DNA of 14,670 bases from contig JAZQID010000010.1 in NCBI GenBank assembly GCA_045540915.1, positions 1-14,670 on the forward strand, read 5' to 3'. Both the position numbers and the translations under genes were made by a program. The notes beneath the pieces were generated by a model, which had not been told where the DNA came from, did no database searches, and saw nothing but the letters and a program-made list of their open reading frames with translations. The DNA is from RGIG2206 sp045540915 (GTDB taxonomy: Bacteria; Bacillota; Clostridia; Oscillospirales; Acutalibacteraceae). Shown here in pieces: positions 1 to 6,714 of this stretch (its first letter is position 1; the number at the start of each line of letters is the position of its first letter).

Positions 1-898
1 GGGTAGCATCGAAGAGAGAACCGTAGGTCATGCCGATAATGTCGGAAGAAACGATTGCCTCGGTGTTGTAGCCGTAAGAATCGGAAGCAGCAGCAGCCAT
101 AGCAGCGGTGATTCCTTCAACGGTTACGTCCTTGCCCTTAACAACGGCAACAAGGAGGGTGGTGGAACCGGTCGGAACGGGAACACGCTGAGCAGAGCCG
201 ATGAGCTTACCGTTGGGTTCGGGGATAACCAGACCGATAGCCTTTGCAGCGCCGGTGGAGTTAGGAACGATGTTAACAGCAGCGGCACGAGCGCGGCGGA
301 GGTCACCCTTGCGGTGAGGACCGTCAAGAACCATCTGGTCGCCGGTGAAGGCGTGAACGGTGGTCATGATACCGCTCTGGATGGGCGCATAGTCGTTAAG
401 AGCCTTAGCCATAGGAGCCAAGCAGTTGGTGGTGCAGGAAGCAGCGGAGATGATGTTGTCCTCTTTAGTAAGAGTCTTCTCGTTAACGCTGTAAACGATG
501 GTGGGCAGATCCTTACCTGCGGGAGCAGAGATAACGACCTTCTTAGCGCCTGCATCGATGTGAGCCTGAGACTTCTCCTTAGAGCAATAGAAACCGGTGC
601 ACTCGAGAACTACGTCAACACCGAGTTCGCCCCAAGGAAGATCAGCGGCGTTCTTCTCAGCGTAGATCTTCATAGTCTTTCCGTCAACAGTGATGGTGCC
701 TGCCTCGTCGTCTGCAGAAACGGTATCAGCCAGAGCATATCTGCCCTGAGCGGAATCGTACTTAAGAAGATGAGCGAGCATGGTGGGGTTGGTCAGGTCG
801 TTGATGGCGACGATCTCATAGCCCTCAGCATTGAACATCTGTCTGAAAGCGAGACGGCCGATACGGCCAAAACCGTTGATAGCTACTTTTACTGCCAT
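1..898 (-). CDS. gap: Type I glyceraldehyde-3-phosphate dehydrogenase, C-terminal end cut off by window edge
   Basis: Cytosolic glycolytic enzyme that converts glyceraldehyde 3-phosphate, NAD and phosphate to 1,3-bisphosphoglycerate and NADH. I translated the minus strand from the ATG at 898-896; 299 codons are open to the window edge, so about 35-40 C-terminal residues are missing from the usual length near 335. Visible: the N-terminal Rossmann motif INGFGRIGR (residues 7-15), Asp34 after the second strand (NAD rather than NADP preference in this family), the active-site block SCTTNC with catalytic Cys155, His182 in VHAFT, and the substrate-binding stretch around HRKGDLRRARAAA. The start is set by GGAGGT at 911-906, seven bases upstream. 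Codon use is strongly biased (GTT, GCT, AAC, AAG), as expected for a very highly expressed gene, and differs from lon or pcrA. It lies downstream of lysA on the same strand but has its own promoters. Confidence 0.97.
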   Translation of the reverse strand, partial: MAVKVAINGFGRIGRLAFRQMFNAEGYEIVAINDLTNPTMLAHLLKYDSAQGRYALADTVSADDEAGTITVDGKTMKIYAEKNAADLPWGELGVDVVLECTGFYCSKEKSQAHIDAGAKKVVISAPAGKDLPTIVYSVNEKTLTKEDNIISAASCTTNCLAPMAKALNDYAPIQSGIMTTVHAFTGDQMVLDGPHRKGDLRRARAAAVNIVPNSTGAAKAIGLVIPEPNGKLIGSAQRVPVPTGSTTLLVAVVKGKDVTVEGITAAMAAAASDSYGYNTEAIVSSDIIGMTYGSLFDAT

Positions 899-930
899 TT
901 GAATTACCTCCAAATTAAAATTCTTTTAAT

Positions 931-959
931 ATTGTAACCCAATTTAATTGGTTTTGCAA
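931..959 (-). promoter_or_regulatory. Proximal gap promoter (P1) with palindrome in the spacer
   Basis: On the minus strand a -35 TTGCAA (959-954) is followed by a 17-base spacer and a -10 TACAAT (936-931). Transcription would begin near 924, giving a leader of about 25 bases that contains the GGAGGT ribosome binding site. The spacer contains a perfect inverted repeat, CCAATT-T-AATTGG, at 939-951, which is placed as a repressor operator would be. The -35/-10 assignment fits the sigma-A consensus well; the operator reading is inference. Confidence 0.75.
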
Positions 960-964
960 CAAAT

Positions 965-982
965 TTGTTATAAATTTAACCA
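965..982. promoter_or_regulatory. Candidate Rex (NADH-sensing repressor) site upstream of gap
   Basis: The plus-strand 18-mer TTGTTATAAATTTAACCA matches the clostridial Rex consensus TTGTTAANNNNTTAACAA at 12 of its 14 defined positions. It begins six bases upstream of the P1 -35 element and lies downstream of the distal promoter P2. Rex senses the NADH/NAD ratio and is known to control gap-type genes in some Firmicutes, so the location makes sense. The region is very AT-rich, which raises the chance of an accidental match. Confidence 0.4.
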
Positions 983-1034
983 TATTTTTCATATTTAGTT
1001 ACGATTAACAAATCTATAATCCTAACCCAATGGA

Positions 1035-1063
1035 ATTTTAACCAATTTGTCCCCCTTTTTCAA
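1035..1063 (-). promoter_or_regulatory. Distal gap promoter (P2)
   Basis: A second sigma-A-like promoter on the minus strand: -35 TTGAAA (1063-1058), 17-base spacer, -10 TAAAAT (1040-1035). It starts only 8 bases beyond the lysA stop codon and would give a gap leader of about 130 bases that runs through the Rex-like site. The whole 899-1070 interval is AT-rich and holds no open gene. Confidence 0.5.
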
Positions 1064-1070
1064 GGGCATA

Positions 1071-2360
1071 TTAAAGGTCTAACTCGATCAGGTCCTCGTA
1101 GGTCTCGCGGCGAATGACGACGCGCGCCTTGCCGTCGCGCACCATAATTACAGGCAGGCGTGGCATACGGTTATAGTTGCTCGACATCGAGTAGTTGTAG
1201 GCACCCGTTGCAAGCACAGCAAGTATATCCCCTGCCTCGACGGGCTGAATCGGCATATTCTCACCGATGAGATCACCGCTCTCGCAATATTTTCCTGCGA
1301 GTGTGACGGTCTGGGTCTTTTCAAGGCTTGCCTTATTAGCAATGACCGCCTCGTACTCTGCTCCGTAGAGGATGTAACGGGGATTGTCGCCCATTCCGCC
1401 GTCGACCGAAACATAGGTGCGGATTCCCGGAATCTCCTTGACCGAGCCAACGGTATAAAGGGTCATTCCTGCAGGGCCTACAATGGCACGACCCGGCTCT
1501 ATCATAACCTTCGGCATGGGAAAATTAAACTGAGCGCAAAGGCGCTTCACGGTCGAAGAAACGGGCTTCATAAAGTCGCGGTACGGAAGCGGCTTGTCCT
1601 TCTCGGTGTACCTGATGCCGAAGCCGCCGCCAAGGTCAAGCTCCTCAATGGCAACACCGAACTTATCGCGTATCTCGGCCATAAACCCTACCATTACCTC
1701 TGCGGCAAGGGTAAAGGGGTCAAGCTCAAAGATCTGCGAGCCGATGTGGCAGTGCAGACCTGCGAGGGTCAGATGCTCGCAGAGCATAGTCTGCTCGACC
1801 GCCTGCAAGGCCTCCTTGGTCTCAAGGGCAAAGCCGAACTTCGAATCGATCTGACCCGTACGGATAAAGTCATGGGTGTGGGCGTCGATGCCCGGCTTGA
1901 TACGCAGGTAGACCTTGACCTGTCTGTCGATACGGCGGCAGACATCCTCAAGGGTGTGCAGCTCGTTTATGTTGTCGACAACAATTCTTCCGACACCGCA
2001 ACGAACGGCGAGCTCAAGCTCCTGCAGGGTCTTGTTATTGCCGTGAAAGACGACCTTTTCCATCGGGAAATCGGCCTTCCAGGCGGTATATATCTCTCCG
2101 CCCGAAACGACGTCCAAGCCGCACTTTTCGTCGGCTATGATGCGGCACATCTCCTTACAGCAAAAAGCCTTCGACGCATAGAGGCAGAGTCCGTTTGAGT
2201 CGTAGTTCTCATCTATAGATTCGCGGAATTCAGCACAGTTGCGGCGTATCATATCCTCGTCAAAGACATAAAGCGGCGAGCCGAATTCCTTGATAAGCTC
2301 AAGACAGTCAACACCGCCTATGGTCAAGTGTCCTTTTTCATTTACCGAATAGTTTTCCAC
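1071..2360 (-). CDS. lysA: Diaminopimelate decarboxylase
   Basis: PLP-dependent enzyme for the last step of lysine synthesis, meso-diaminopimelate to L-lysine plus CO2. The 429 residues match the usual family length. The fold-III (alanine-racemase-like) barrel holds the Schiff-base lysine Lys64 in YASKAF, HIGSQ (205-209), the phosphate-binding GGGFG (244-248) and EPGR (288-291). The C-terminal beta domain carries CESGD (359-363, with the cysteine contributed across the dimer) and GAYNYSMSSNYN (386-397). The start is a GTG at 2360-2358, seven bases downstream of GGGAGG; no ATG fits. It is the third gene of a lon-engB-lysA transcript, 14 bases after the engB stop, with its ribosome binding site inside that gap. 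LysA also sets the balance of diaminopimelate for peptidoglycan against lysine. Confidence 0.96.
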   Translation of the reverse strand: MENYSVNEKGHLTIGGVDCLELIKEFGSPLYVFDEDMIRRNCAEFRESIDENYDSNGLCLYASKAFCCKEMCRIIADEKCGLDVVSGGEIYTAWKADFPMEKVVFHGNNKTLQELELAVRCGVGRIVVDNINELHTLEDVCRRIDRQVKVYLRIKPGIDAHTHDFIRTGQIDSKFGFALETKEALQAVEQTMLCEHLTLAGLHCHIGSQIFELDPFTLAAEVMVGFMAEIRDKFGVAIEELDLGGGFGIRYTEKDKPLPYRDFMKPVSSTVKRLCAQFNFPMPKVMIEPGRAIVGPAGMTLYTVGSVKEIPGIRTYVSVDGGMGDNPRYILYGAEYEAVIANKASLEKTQTVTLAGKYCESGDLIGENMPIQPVEAGDILAVLATGAYNYSMSSNYNRMPRLPVIMVRDGKARVVIRRETYEDLIELDL

Positions 2361-2374
2361 AGTTTTTCCTCCCG

Positions 2375-2959
2375 TCAGTCACGGAGCGTTGCTTCAATAA
2401 TTGAGCGCAGCTCCTCTACTCCCTCGCTCTTTAAGGCGGAGAACGGAACCGCTTTATACTCGCCAAGGAATTTAAGTTCCTCAGCAAAGTCTGCCAAGCG
2501 CTTGTTGCGCTCGGTCTTGTTGAGCTTATCACTCTTGGTCAGAACAAGGATGAAGGGTATGCCCGCATCCTTGAGAAAGCCGAGCATAGTCATATCGTCC
2601 TTTGAGGGCGGATGACGCATATCCAAAAGCTGTACTACGAGCCGCAGGTTGCGTCCCGACTGGAAGTAACCCTCCATAAGATCCGACCAACGCCGTCTCT
2701 CGCTGTCCCCGACCTTTGCAAAGCCATAACCGGGCAAGTCGGCAAAGCGCACCTCATCAATCCTGAAGAAGTTGACGGTGACCGTCTTGCCTGGGGTACT
2801 ACTCACCCTTGCGAGCGACTTGCGGTTCATCAGCTTGTTGAGCAAGGAGGACTTGCCGACGTTGGAGCGTCCGCTGAAGGCGATCTCGGGCAGATCCGAG
2901 GCAGGCAGCTGCTTGGAAGTGCCGTAAGCCGCCTCAAAGTAAACCTTGTTATAATTCAT
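2375..2959 (-). CDS. engB: Ribosome-assembly GTPase EngB/YsxC (YihA family)
   Basis: Small TRAFAC-class GTPase needed for late assembly of the large ribosomal subunit; essential in Bacillus subtilis. At 194 residues it is a standard single G domain. Motifs in order: G1 GRSNVGKS (30-37), G2 threonine in STPGKT (54-59), G3 DLPG (74-77) followed by the family-typical GYGFAKV, G4 TKSD (141-144), G5 SAL (174-176). The ATG at 2959 follows AAGGAG by five bases, and this ribosome binding site overlaps the lon stop codon. The lon-engB pair is conserved in many Firmicutes (lonA-ysxC in B. subtilis). Confidence 0.97.
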   Translation of the reverse strand: MNYNKVYFEAAYGTSKQLPASDLPEIAFSGRSNVGKSSLLNKLMNRKSLARVSSTPGKTVTVNFFRIDEVRFADLPGYGFAKVGDSERRRWSDLMEGYFQSGRNLRLVVQLLDMRHPPSKDDMTMLGFLKDAGIPFILVLTKSDKLNKTERNKRLADFAEELKFLGEYKAVPFSALKSEGVEELRSIIEATLRD

Positions 2960-2968
2960 ATTGACTCC

Positions 2969-5287
2969 TTAAACCAGCGCTTCTTTGAGCACGGTATCCA
3001 TACTGTCGCAGATAACGAACCTGAGATTTTCGCGCACGACGGCGTCGATCTCTTCAAGGTCAGGTGCGTTATCTTCGGGGATAAGTACAGTCTTGACCCC
3101 TGCTTTATATGCCGCCATAGTCTTTTCCTTAAGTCCACCTATGGCAAGCACGCGTCCGCGCAGGGAGATCTCGCCCGTCATAGCAACATCGTGGCGAATA
3201 GGCCTTCCCGTCAATGCCGAGACGATTGCCGTTGCCATCGTAACGCCTGCCGATGGGCCATCCTTCGGAACCGCCGCTTCGGTAGCGTGAATATGGATAT
3301 CGCGCGTCTTATAAAAGTCGGCATCGATATCAAGGTCGGCCGCCCTGCTTCTGACATAGCCAATCGCAGTTTTCGCCGACTCCTTCATAACATCTCCAAG
3401 AGAGCCTGTCAGCTCGATCTTTCCCGTGCCGACAAGTGCGGCGGCCTCAAGGCGCATAACTTCGCCGCCCACCGAGGTCCACGCAAGTCCGTTGACCAGT
3501 CCGACCTCGTCCTTTTGATTGGAGACATCCTCTTTCCTGAATTTTCTGCAACCGAGGTAATCCTTCAGGCTGGACGGATTTATTGCAACCGACTCGGCCT
3601 TGCCCTCAACGATGCTGCAGGCGGCCTTGCGGCAAAGGGACGCAATCCTGCGTTCAAGCGTTCTGACACCGCCCTCACGGGTATAGCTGTCGATAAGCTC
3701 GTATATTGCCGAGTCGCTGATGCGGTAGGTCTTGGCGGTAAGGCCGTGCTTTTTGCGCTGCTTGGCGACAAGGTGCTTTTTAGCAATATTGAACTTTTCC
3801 TCACGGGTATAACTTTGGAGCTCGATGACTTCCATTCGGTCAAAGAGAGCCGAGGGTATCGTCGACGCATCGTTGGCGGTGGTAACAAAGAGCACCTTGC
3901 TCAGATCGTAGGGCATATCGACATAGTGATCCTGAAACGTGCGGTTCTGCTCAGGGTCAAGAGCCTCTAACAGCGAAGCAGAGCAATCCCCCTTGAAATC
4001 ACTGCCGATCTTGTCTATCTCATCGAGAAGCATCAGCGGATTTGATGTGCCCGATATCTTTATCGCATCAATGATGCGACCGGGCATAGCACCGATATAG
4101 GTGCGTCGGTGTCCGCGAATCTCCGATTCATCCTTGATTCCGCCAAGGGCAACACGCACGTATTTCCTGCCCATACAGGCGGCTATCGATGCGGCGATCG
4201 AGGTCTTACCCACTCCCGGAGGTCCGACAAGGCAGAGTATCTGTCCCTGCTGTTCGGGGGCAAGCTTCCTTACGGCGAGCATCTCAAGGATGCGCTCCTT
4301 GACCTTCTGCATACCGTAATGCTCTTTATCAAGTATCTTGCGAGCCTTGGCAAGATCGATCGAATCCTCCGAATAGGTCCCCCAAGGCAGTTCAAGGCAG
4401 GTGTCGAGGTAATTGTAGACCACCGTTGCCTCGTGAGCTCCCTGAGGCATTCTTGAAAGTTTTTCGAGTTCCTTGCGGAGCTTGTCCTTGACAAAATCGG
4501 AGGCGTTGAGCTTATCTATCGATGAGCGGTACTCTGCGATCTCGTCATAGTCGTCCTCGCCGTAAAGCTCCTCGTTGAGCACCTTTATCTGCTCGCGCAG
4601 GTAGTAGTCGCGCTGATTTTCGGCCACGTTTCGCTGCACCTTTTCATTTATCTCGTTGGTGTAGCGGAGTATCTCGCTTTCCTCGCAAAGCAGGTCGAGT
4701 ATCATCTTTACCCTCTTAGCAACGAAGGCCTGCTCGAGCACTGCCTGCTTCTTTTCCCAAGGCATCGCAAGCTGTGATGCGATAAGGTCGCACAGATGTC
4801 CGAGGTCGTCCTCGGCACGCACCTTGTGCAAGGCGGTCGTCGGGCCCTTATGCTGCATAGCCTCGTACATCGTGTACTGATTTTTTATGAAGCGTAGGGT
4901 GGCCTCCTTTTCCTCAAGGCCGATGCGAGCCATCTTGTCAGCATAAACGCTGACTCCCACCTGAAAATGATCCTCACAGGACAAAACGCTGTCCCACTTG
5001 CCGCGATAAATACCCTCAACAACGATGCGAATATTTTCTTCATTAGGGGTGGAAATGACCTGTCTTATAACCGCGACGCATCCAATGCGGCAGATGTCCT
5101 TGATGTCAGTCTCCTCTGTGACAGGGTCACGCTGGGCGGTAAGGAAGATATATCGATCGCCCTCAACAGCAGCGTTTACCGCCTTGACAGAGGCAGGGCG
5201 GCTGACGTCAAGATGCATTATCATATTCGGAAATACAACCACCTCGCGCATAACGAGCATGGGTAAAATTCTGATATCCTTTTCCAT
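2969..5287 (-). CDS. lon: ATP-dependent Lon protease
   Basis: Cytosolic AAA+ serine protease that degrades misfolded and selected regulatory proteins. The 772 residues are the normal bacterial LonA length. Domain order: N-terminal substrate-binding domain (about 5-200), coiled helical region (about 200-300), AAA+ module with Walker A GPPGVGKT (355-362), Walker B LMLLDEID (418-425) and a sensor-1 asparagine in TTAND (Asn472), then the protease domain with the Ser-Lys dyad Ser679 (PKDGPSAG) and Lys722 (GGLKEKT). The dyad numbering equals that of E. coli Lon. There is no transmembrane insert, so it is LonA and not the membrane LonB type. The ATG at 5287 follows AGGAG by six bases. It is the first gene of the lon-engB-lysA operon. 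Confidence 0.98.
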   Translation of the reverse strand: MEKDIRILPMLVMREVVVFPNMIMHLDVSRPASVKAVNAAVEGDRYIFLTAQRDPVTEETDIKDICRIGCVAVIRQVISTPNEENIRIVVEGIYRGKWDSVLSCEDHFQVGVSVYADKMARIGLEEKEATLRFIKNQYTMYEAMQHKGPTTALHKVRAEDDLGHLCDLIASQLAMPWEKKQAVLEQAFVAKRVKMILDLLCEESEILRYTNEINEKVQRNVAENQRDYYLREQIKVLNEELYGEDDYDEIAEYRSSIDKLNASDFVKDKLRKELEKLSRMPQGAHEATVVYNYLDTCLELPWGTYSEDSIDLAKARKILDKEHYGMQKVKERILEMLAVRKLAPEQQGQILCLVGPPGVGKTSIAASIAACMGRKYVRVALGGIKDESEIRGHRRTYIGAMPGRIIDAIKISGTSNPLMLLDEIDKIGSDFKGDCSASLLEALDPEQNRTFQDHYVDMPYDLSKVLFVTTANDASTIPSALFDRMEVIELQSYTREEKFNIAKKHLVAKQRKKHGLTAKTYRISDSAIYELIDSYTREGGVRTLERRIASLCRKAACSIVEGKAESVAINPSSLKDYLGCRKFRKEDVSNQKDEVGLVNGLAWTSVGGEVMRLEAAALVGTGKIELTGSLGDVMKESAKTAIGYVRSRAADLDIDADFYKTRDIHIHATEAAVPKDGPSAGVTMATAIVSALTGRPIRHDVAMTGEISLRGRVLAIGGLKEKTMAAYKAGVKTVLIPEDNAPDLEEIDAVVRENLRFVICDSMDTVLKEALV

Positions 5288-5315
5288 TAAAAGCTCCTGA
5301 GTATTCTTAATTTAA

Positions 5316-5328
5316 GGCGAAATTCGCC
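5316..5328. repeat. 13-bp perfect inverted repeat in the lon leader
   Basis: GGCGAA-A-TTCGCC is a perfect 6-1-6 palindrome located just downstream of the predicted lon transcription start (near 5333). It could be an operator for a repressor of lon or form a short leader hairpin. It resembles neither the CIRCE element of HrcA nor the CtsR heptad repeat. Confidence 0.6.
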
Positions 5329-5339
5329 CATATTTGAAT

Positions 5340-5368
5340 ATTATACTATATATCTCCTGCTAATTCAA
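5340..5368 (-). promoter_or_regulatory. Promoter of the lon-engB-lysA operon
   Basis: Minus strand -35 TTGAAT (5368-5363), 17-base spacer, -10 TATAAT (5345-5340). The leader would be about 45 bases and includes the 5316-5328 palindrome and the AGGAG site. No further convincing promoter was seen before engB or lysA, whose start sites directly follow the preceding stop codons. Confidence 0.8.
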
Positions 5369-5403
5369 GCACAAGTAGAAAAAATAGCAGGTCTAAATGT
5401 ATA

Positions 5404-5432
5404 TTGTAAAAACAGATCGTATCTGCTATAAT
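5404..5432 (+). promoter_or_regulatory. Promoter of the SGNH lipoprotein gene, with palindrome in the spacer
   Basis: -35 TTGTAA (5404-5409), 17-base spacer, perfect -10 TATAAT (5427-5432); the start of transcription would be near 5439. The spacer carries the inverted repeat CAGAT-CGT-ATCTG (5413-5425), placed as an operator would be. The promoter is divergent from that of lon, and the two -35 elements are about 35 bases apart. Confidence 0.75.
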
Positions 5433-5463
5433 GTTACTTAACACAGAAGAAGGAAGGATACAT

Positions 5464-6654
5464 ATGAAACGCTGTTTGCTTATTATTCTTTGCATAATGA
5501 TACCTTTGAGCCTTGTCGGCTGTACCGAGGGTAAAACTCCCTCATCCTCCGTTTTGCCCTCTTCCCAATCGGCTTCGTCATCTTTTTCATCAATCAACAC
5601 ATCCTCTGTTGTCGTCAATGAGTACAAGCCCATTACCTACAAAATTGCCGAGAATACCGACAAATTTTACGTCAACGGTCGCACTATGACGGTAACCACC
5701 GCCGCATATTCCGCCGACACCCAAAACGGTATGCTCTTTGACCACGCGGGACAGGGTCTGTTCTTCACCGCTGATTGCGAGGGAGACGTGTCGATCGACC
5801 TTGCTTTGATCTCGGAAGGAAAAGAAGGCAGAGACTATCAGCTTTTCTCGGTTCGGGTCGACGGAGTGGCTACCGAAGTTACGGTTGACAGCAATTCGAC
5901 CGAGACGGTGCGCACACTTTCGGTTGCAAAGGATCTTCCGCGCGGAAAGCACACCTTTGCTATATATCGCTGCAACCAGGCAATATTAGGTCGCGCTACG
6001 CTCCTGACAGTTAAAATGAACGGTCTTGCAGAAAAACACATCGCTCCCGAGGGCCAACTCAAAATGGTGTTCTTGGGCGATTCCATCACCGCAGGACACG
6101 GCTCGCGTTCCGTCAACGGTGCTGAAGATCAGTCCCACAACAAGTATATGGACGCCACCTATACCTACGCCTTCCTCTGCGGTGAGGCTCTTCAAGCGGA
6201 TTTCCACATCATTGCCCGAAGCGGTATGGCAACCACGTGCAAACCCGACGATGCCAACAATGCCAATATGTATTACGAATATTACTCGTATGAAAGACCT
6301 GAGCGAGTCAAATATGATACCTCAAAAGAGGATGTTGATATCTATGTCATCTCGCTCGGCACCAACGATGGCGGCTGGTCGAAAAAGCTCGTCAAAACCA
6401 ACGCAACCGCCCTCGTCGAGCGCGTCAGAAAGGACCATCCAAACGCCAAGATAATTTGGGCCTACGGTCAGATGGCCACCGATTATAAGGATGTCTACTC
6501 AAGTATCATCGAGGAATTAGGCGGTGCCGAAGCAAACCTTTATTTCTATATGTTCAGCCAGCCCAACAGAGACGGCGGCACGACCCATCCCAACGCCGAG
6601 GCACACGCTATGCACGCTGAAGAGCTGACCACCTTCATCCGTTCTATCCTATAA
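5464..6654 (+). CDS. Secreted lipoprotein, CE2-like SGNH/GDSL carbohydrate esterase
   Basis: Predicted surface-anchored esterase, 396 residues. The ATG at 5464 follows AAGGAAGG by six bases; an in-frame ATG at 5431 lies within the -10 element and cannot be the start. Residues 1-20 form a lipoprotein signal (KR, hydrophobic core, lipobox LVGC) with Cys20 as the lipidated residue, followed by a Ser-rich wall-spanning linker (about 26-50). Residues about 57-187 look like the beta jelly-roll found N-terminal in carbohydrate esterase family 2. The SGNH domain follows: GDSITAG with nucleophile Ser207, block II glycine in RSGM (Gly254), GTND with Asn301, and His375 in THPNAEAH. CE2 enzymes deacetylate xylan or glucomannan; that substrate is inference. 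The Asp-to-His spacing (Asp370, His375) is longer than the usual DxxH, and CE2 enzymes can work with a Ser-His dyad. It is a single-gene unit with its own promoter and terminator. Confidence 0.85.
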   Translation: MKRCLLIILCIMIPLSLVGCTEGKTPSSSVLPSSQSASSSFSSINTSSVVVNEYKPITYKIAENTDKFYVNGRTMTVTTAAYSADTQNGMLFDHAGQGLFFTADCEGDVSIDLALISEGKEGRDYQLFSVRVDGVATEVTVDSNSTETVRTLSVAKDLPRGKHTFAIYRCNQAILGRATLLTVKMNGLAEKHIAPEGQLKMVFLGDSITAGHGSRSVNGAEDQSHNKYMDATYTYAFLCGEALQADFHIIARSGMATTCKPDDANNANMYYEYYSYERPERVKYDTSKEDVDIYVISLGTNDGGWSKKLVKTNATALVERVRKDHPNAKIIWAYGQMATDYKDVYSSIIEELGGAEANLYFYMFSQPNRDGGTTHPNAEAHAMHAEELTTFIRSIL

Positions 6655-6659
6655 ATCAC

Positions 6660-6714
6660 AAGCACCCCAAAGGCACGATGATGTGTACCTTCGGGGTGCT
6701 TATTTATTTTATTC
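6660..6714 (+). terminator. Rho-independent terminator after the lipoprotein gene
   Basis: A nine-pair stem AAGCACCCC (6660-6668) / GGGGTGCTT (6693-6701), with an additional AAGG/CCTT pairing inside, is followed by the T-rich tail ATTTATTTTATT. It begins five bases after the stop codon. It sits between convergent genes, but the minus-strand tail is poorer in T, so it may act only weakly for the Cys-rich gene, whose last bases overlap the tail. Confidence 0.9.

Noticed and set aside
314..937. 207-codon open frame on the plus strand
   Set aside because: Antisense to gap; arises from the strongly biased codons of gap.
1053..1066. CCCTT-loop-AAGGG hairpin after lysA as a terminator
   Set aside because: Only five pairs and no T tract on the minus strand; lysA transcripts may read through into gap, and the -35 of P2 overlaps it.
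2612..3970. 452-codon open frame on the plus strand
   Set aside because: It is antisense to engB and lon, which are unmistakable; it has no ribosome binding site and no recognisable protein motif. It follows from codon bias of the real genes.
5431..5463. Upstream in-frame ATG for the lipoprotein
   Set aside because: It is inside the TATAAT box and would bury the signal peptide; the ATG at 5464 has the ribosome binding site.
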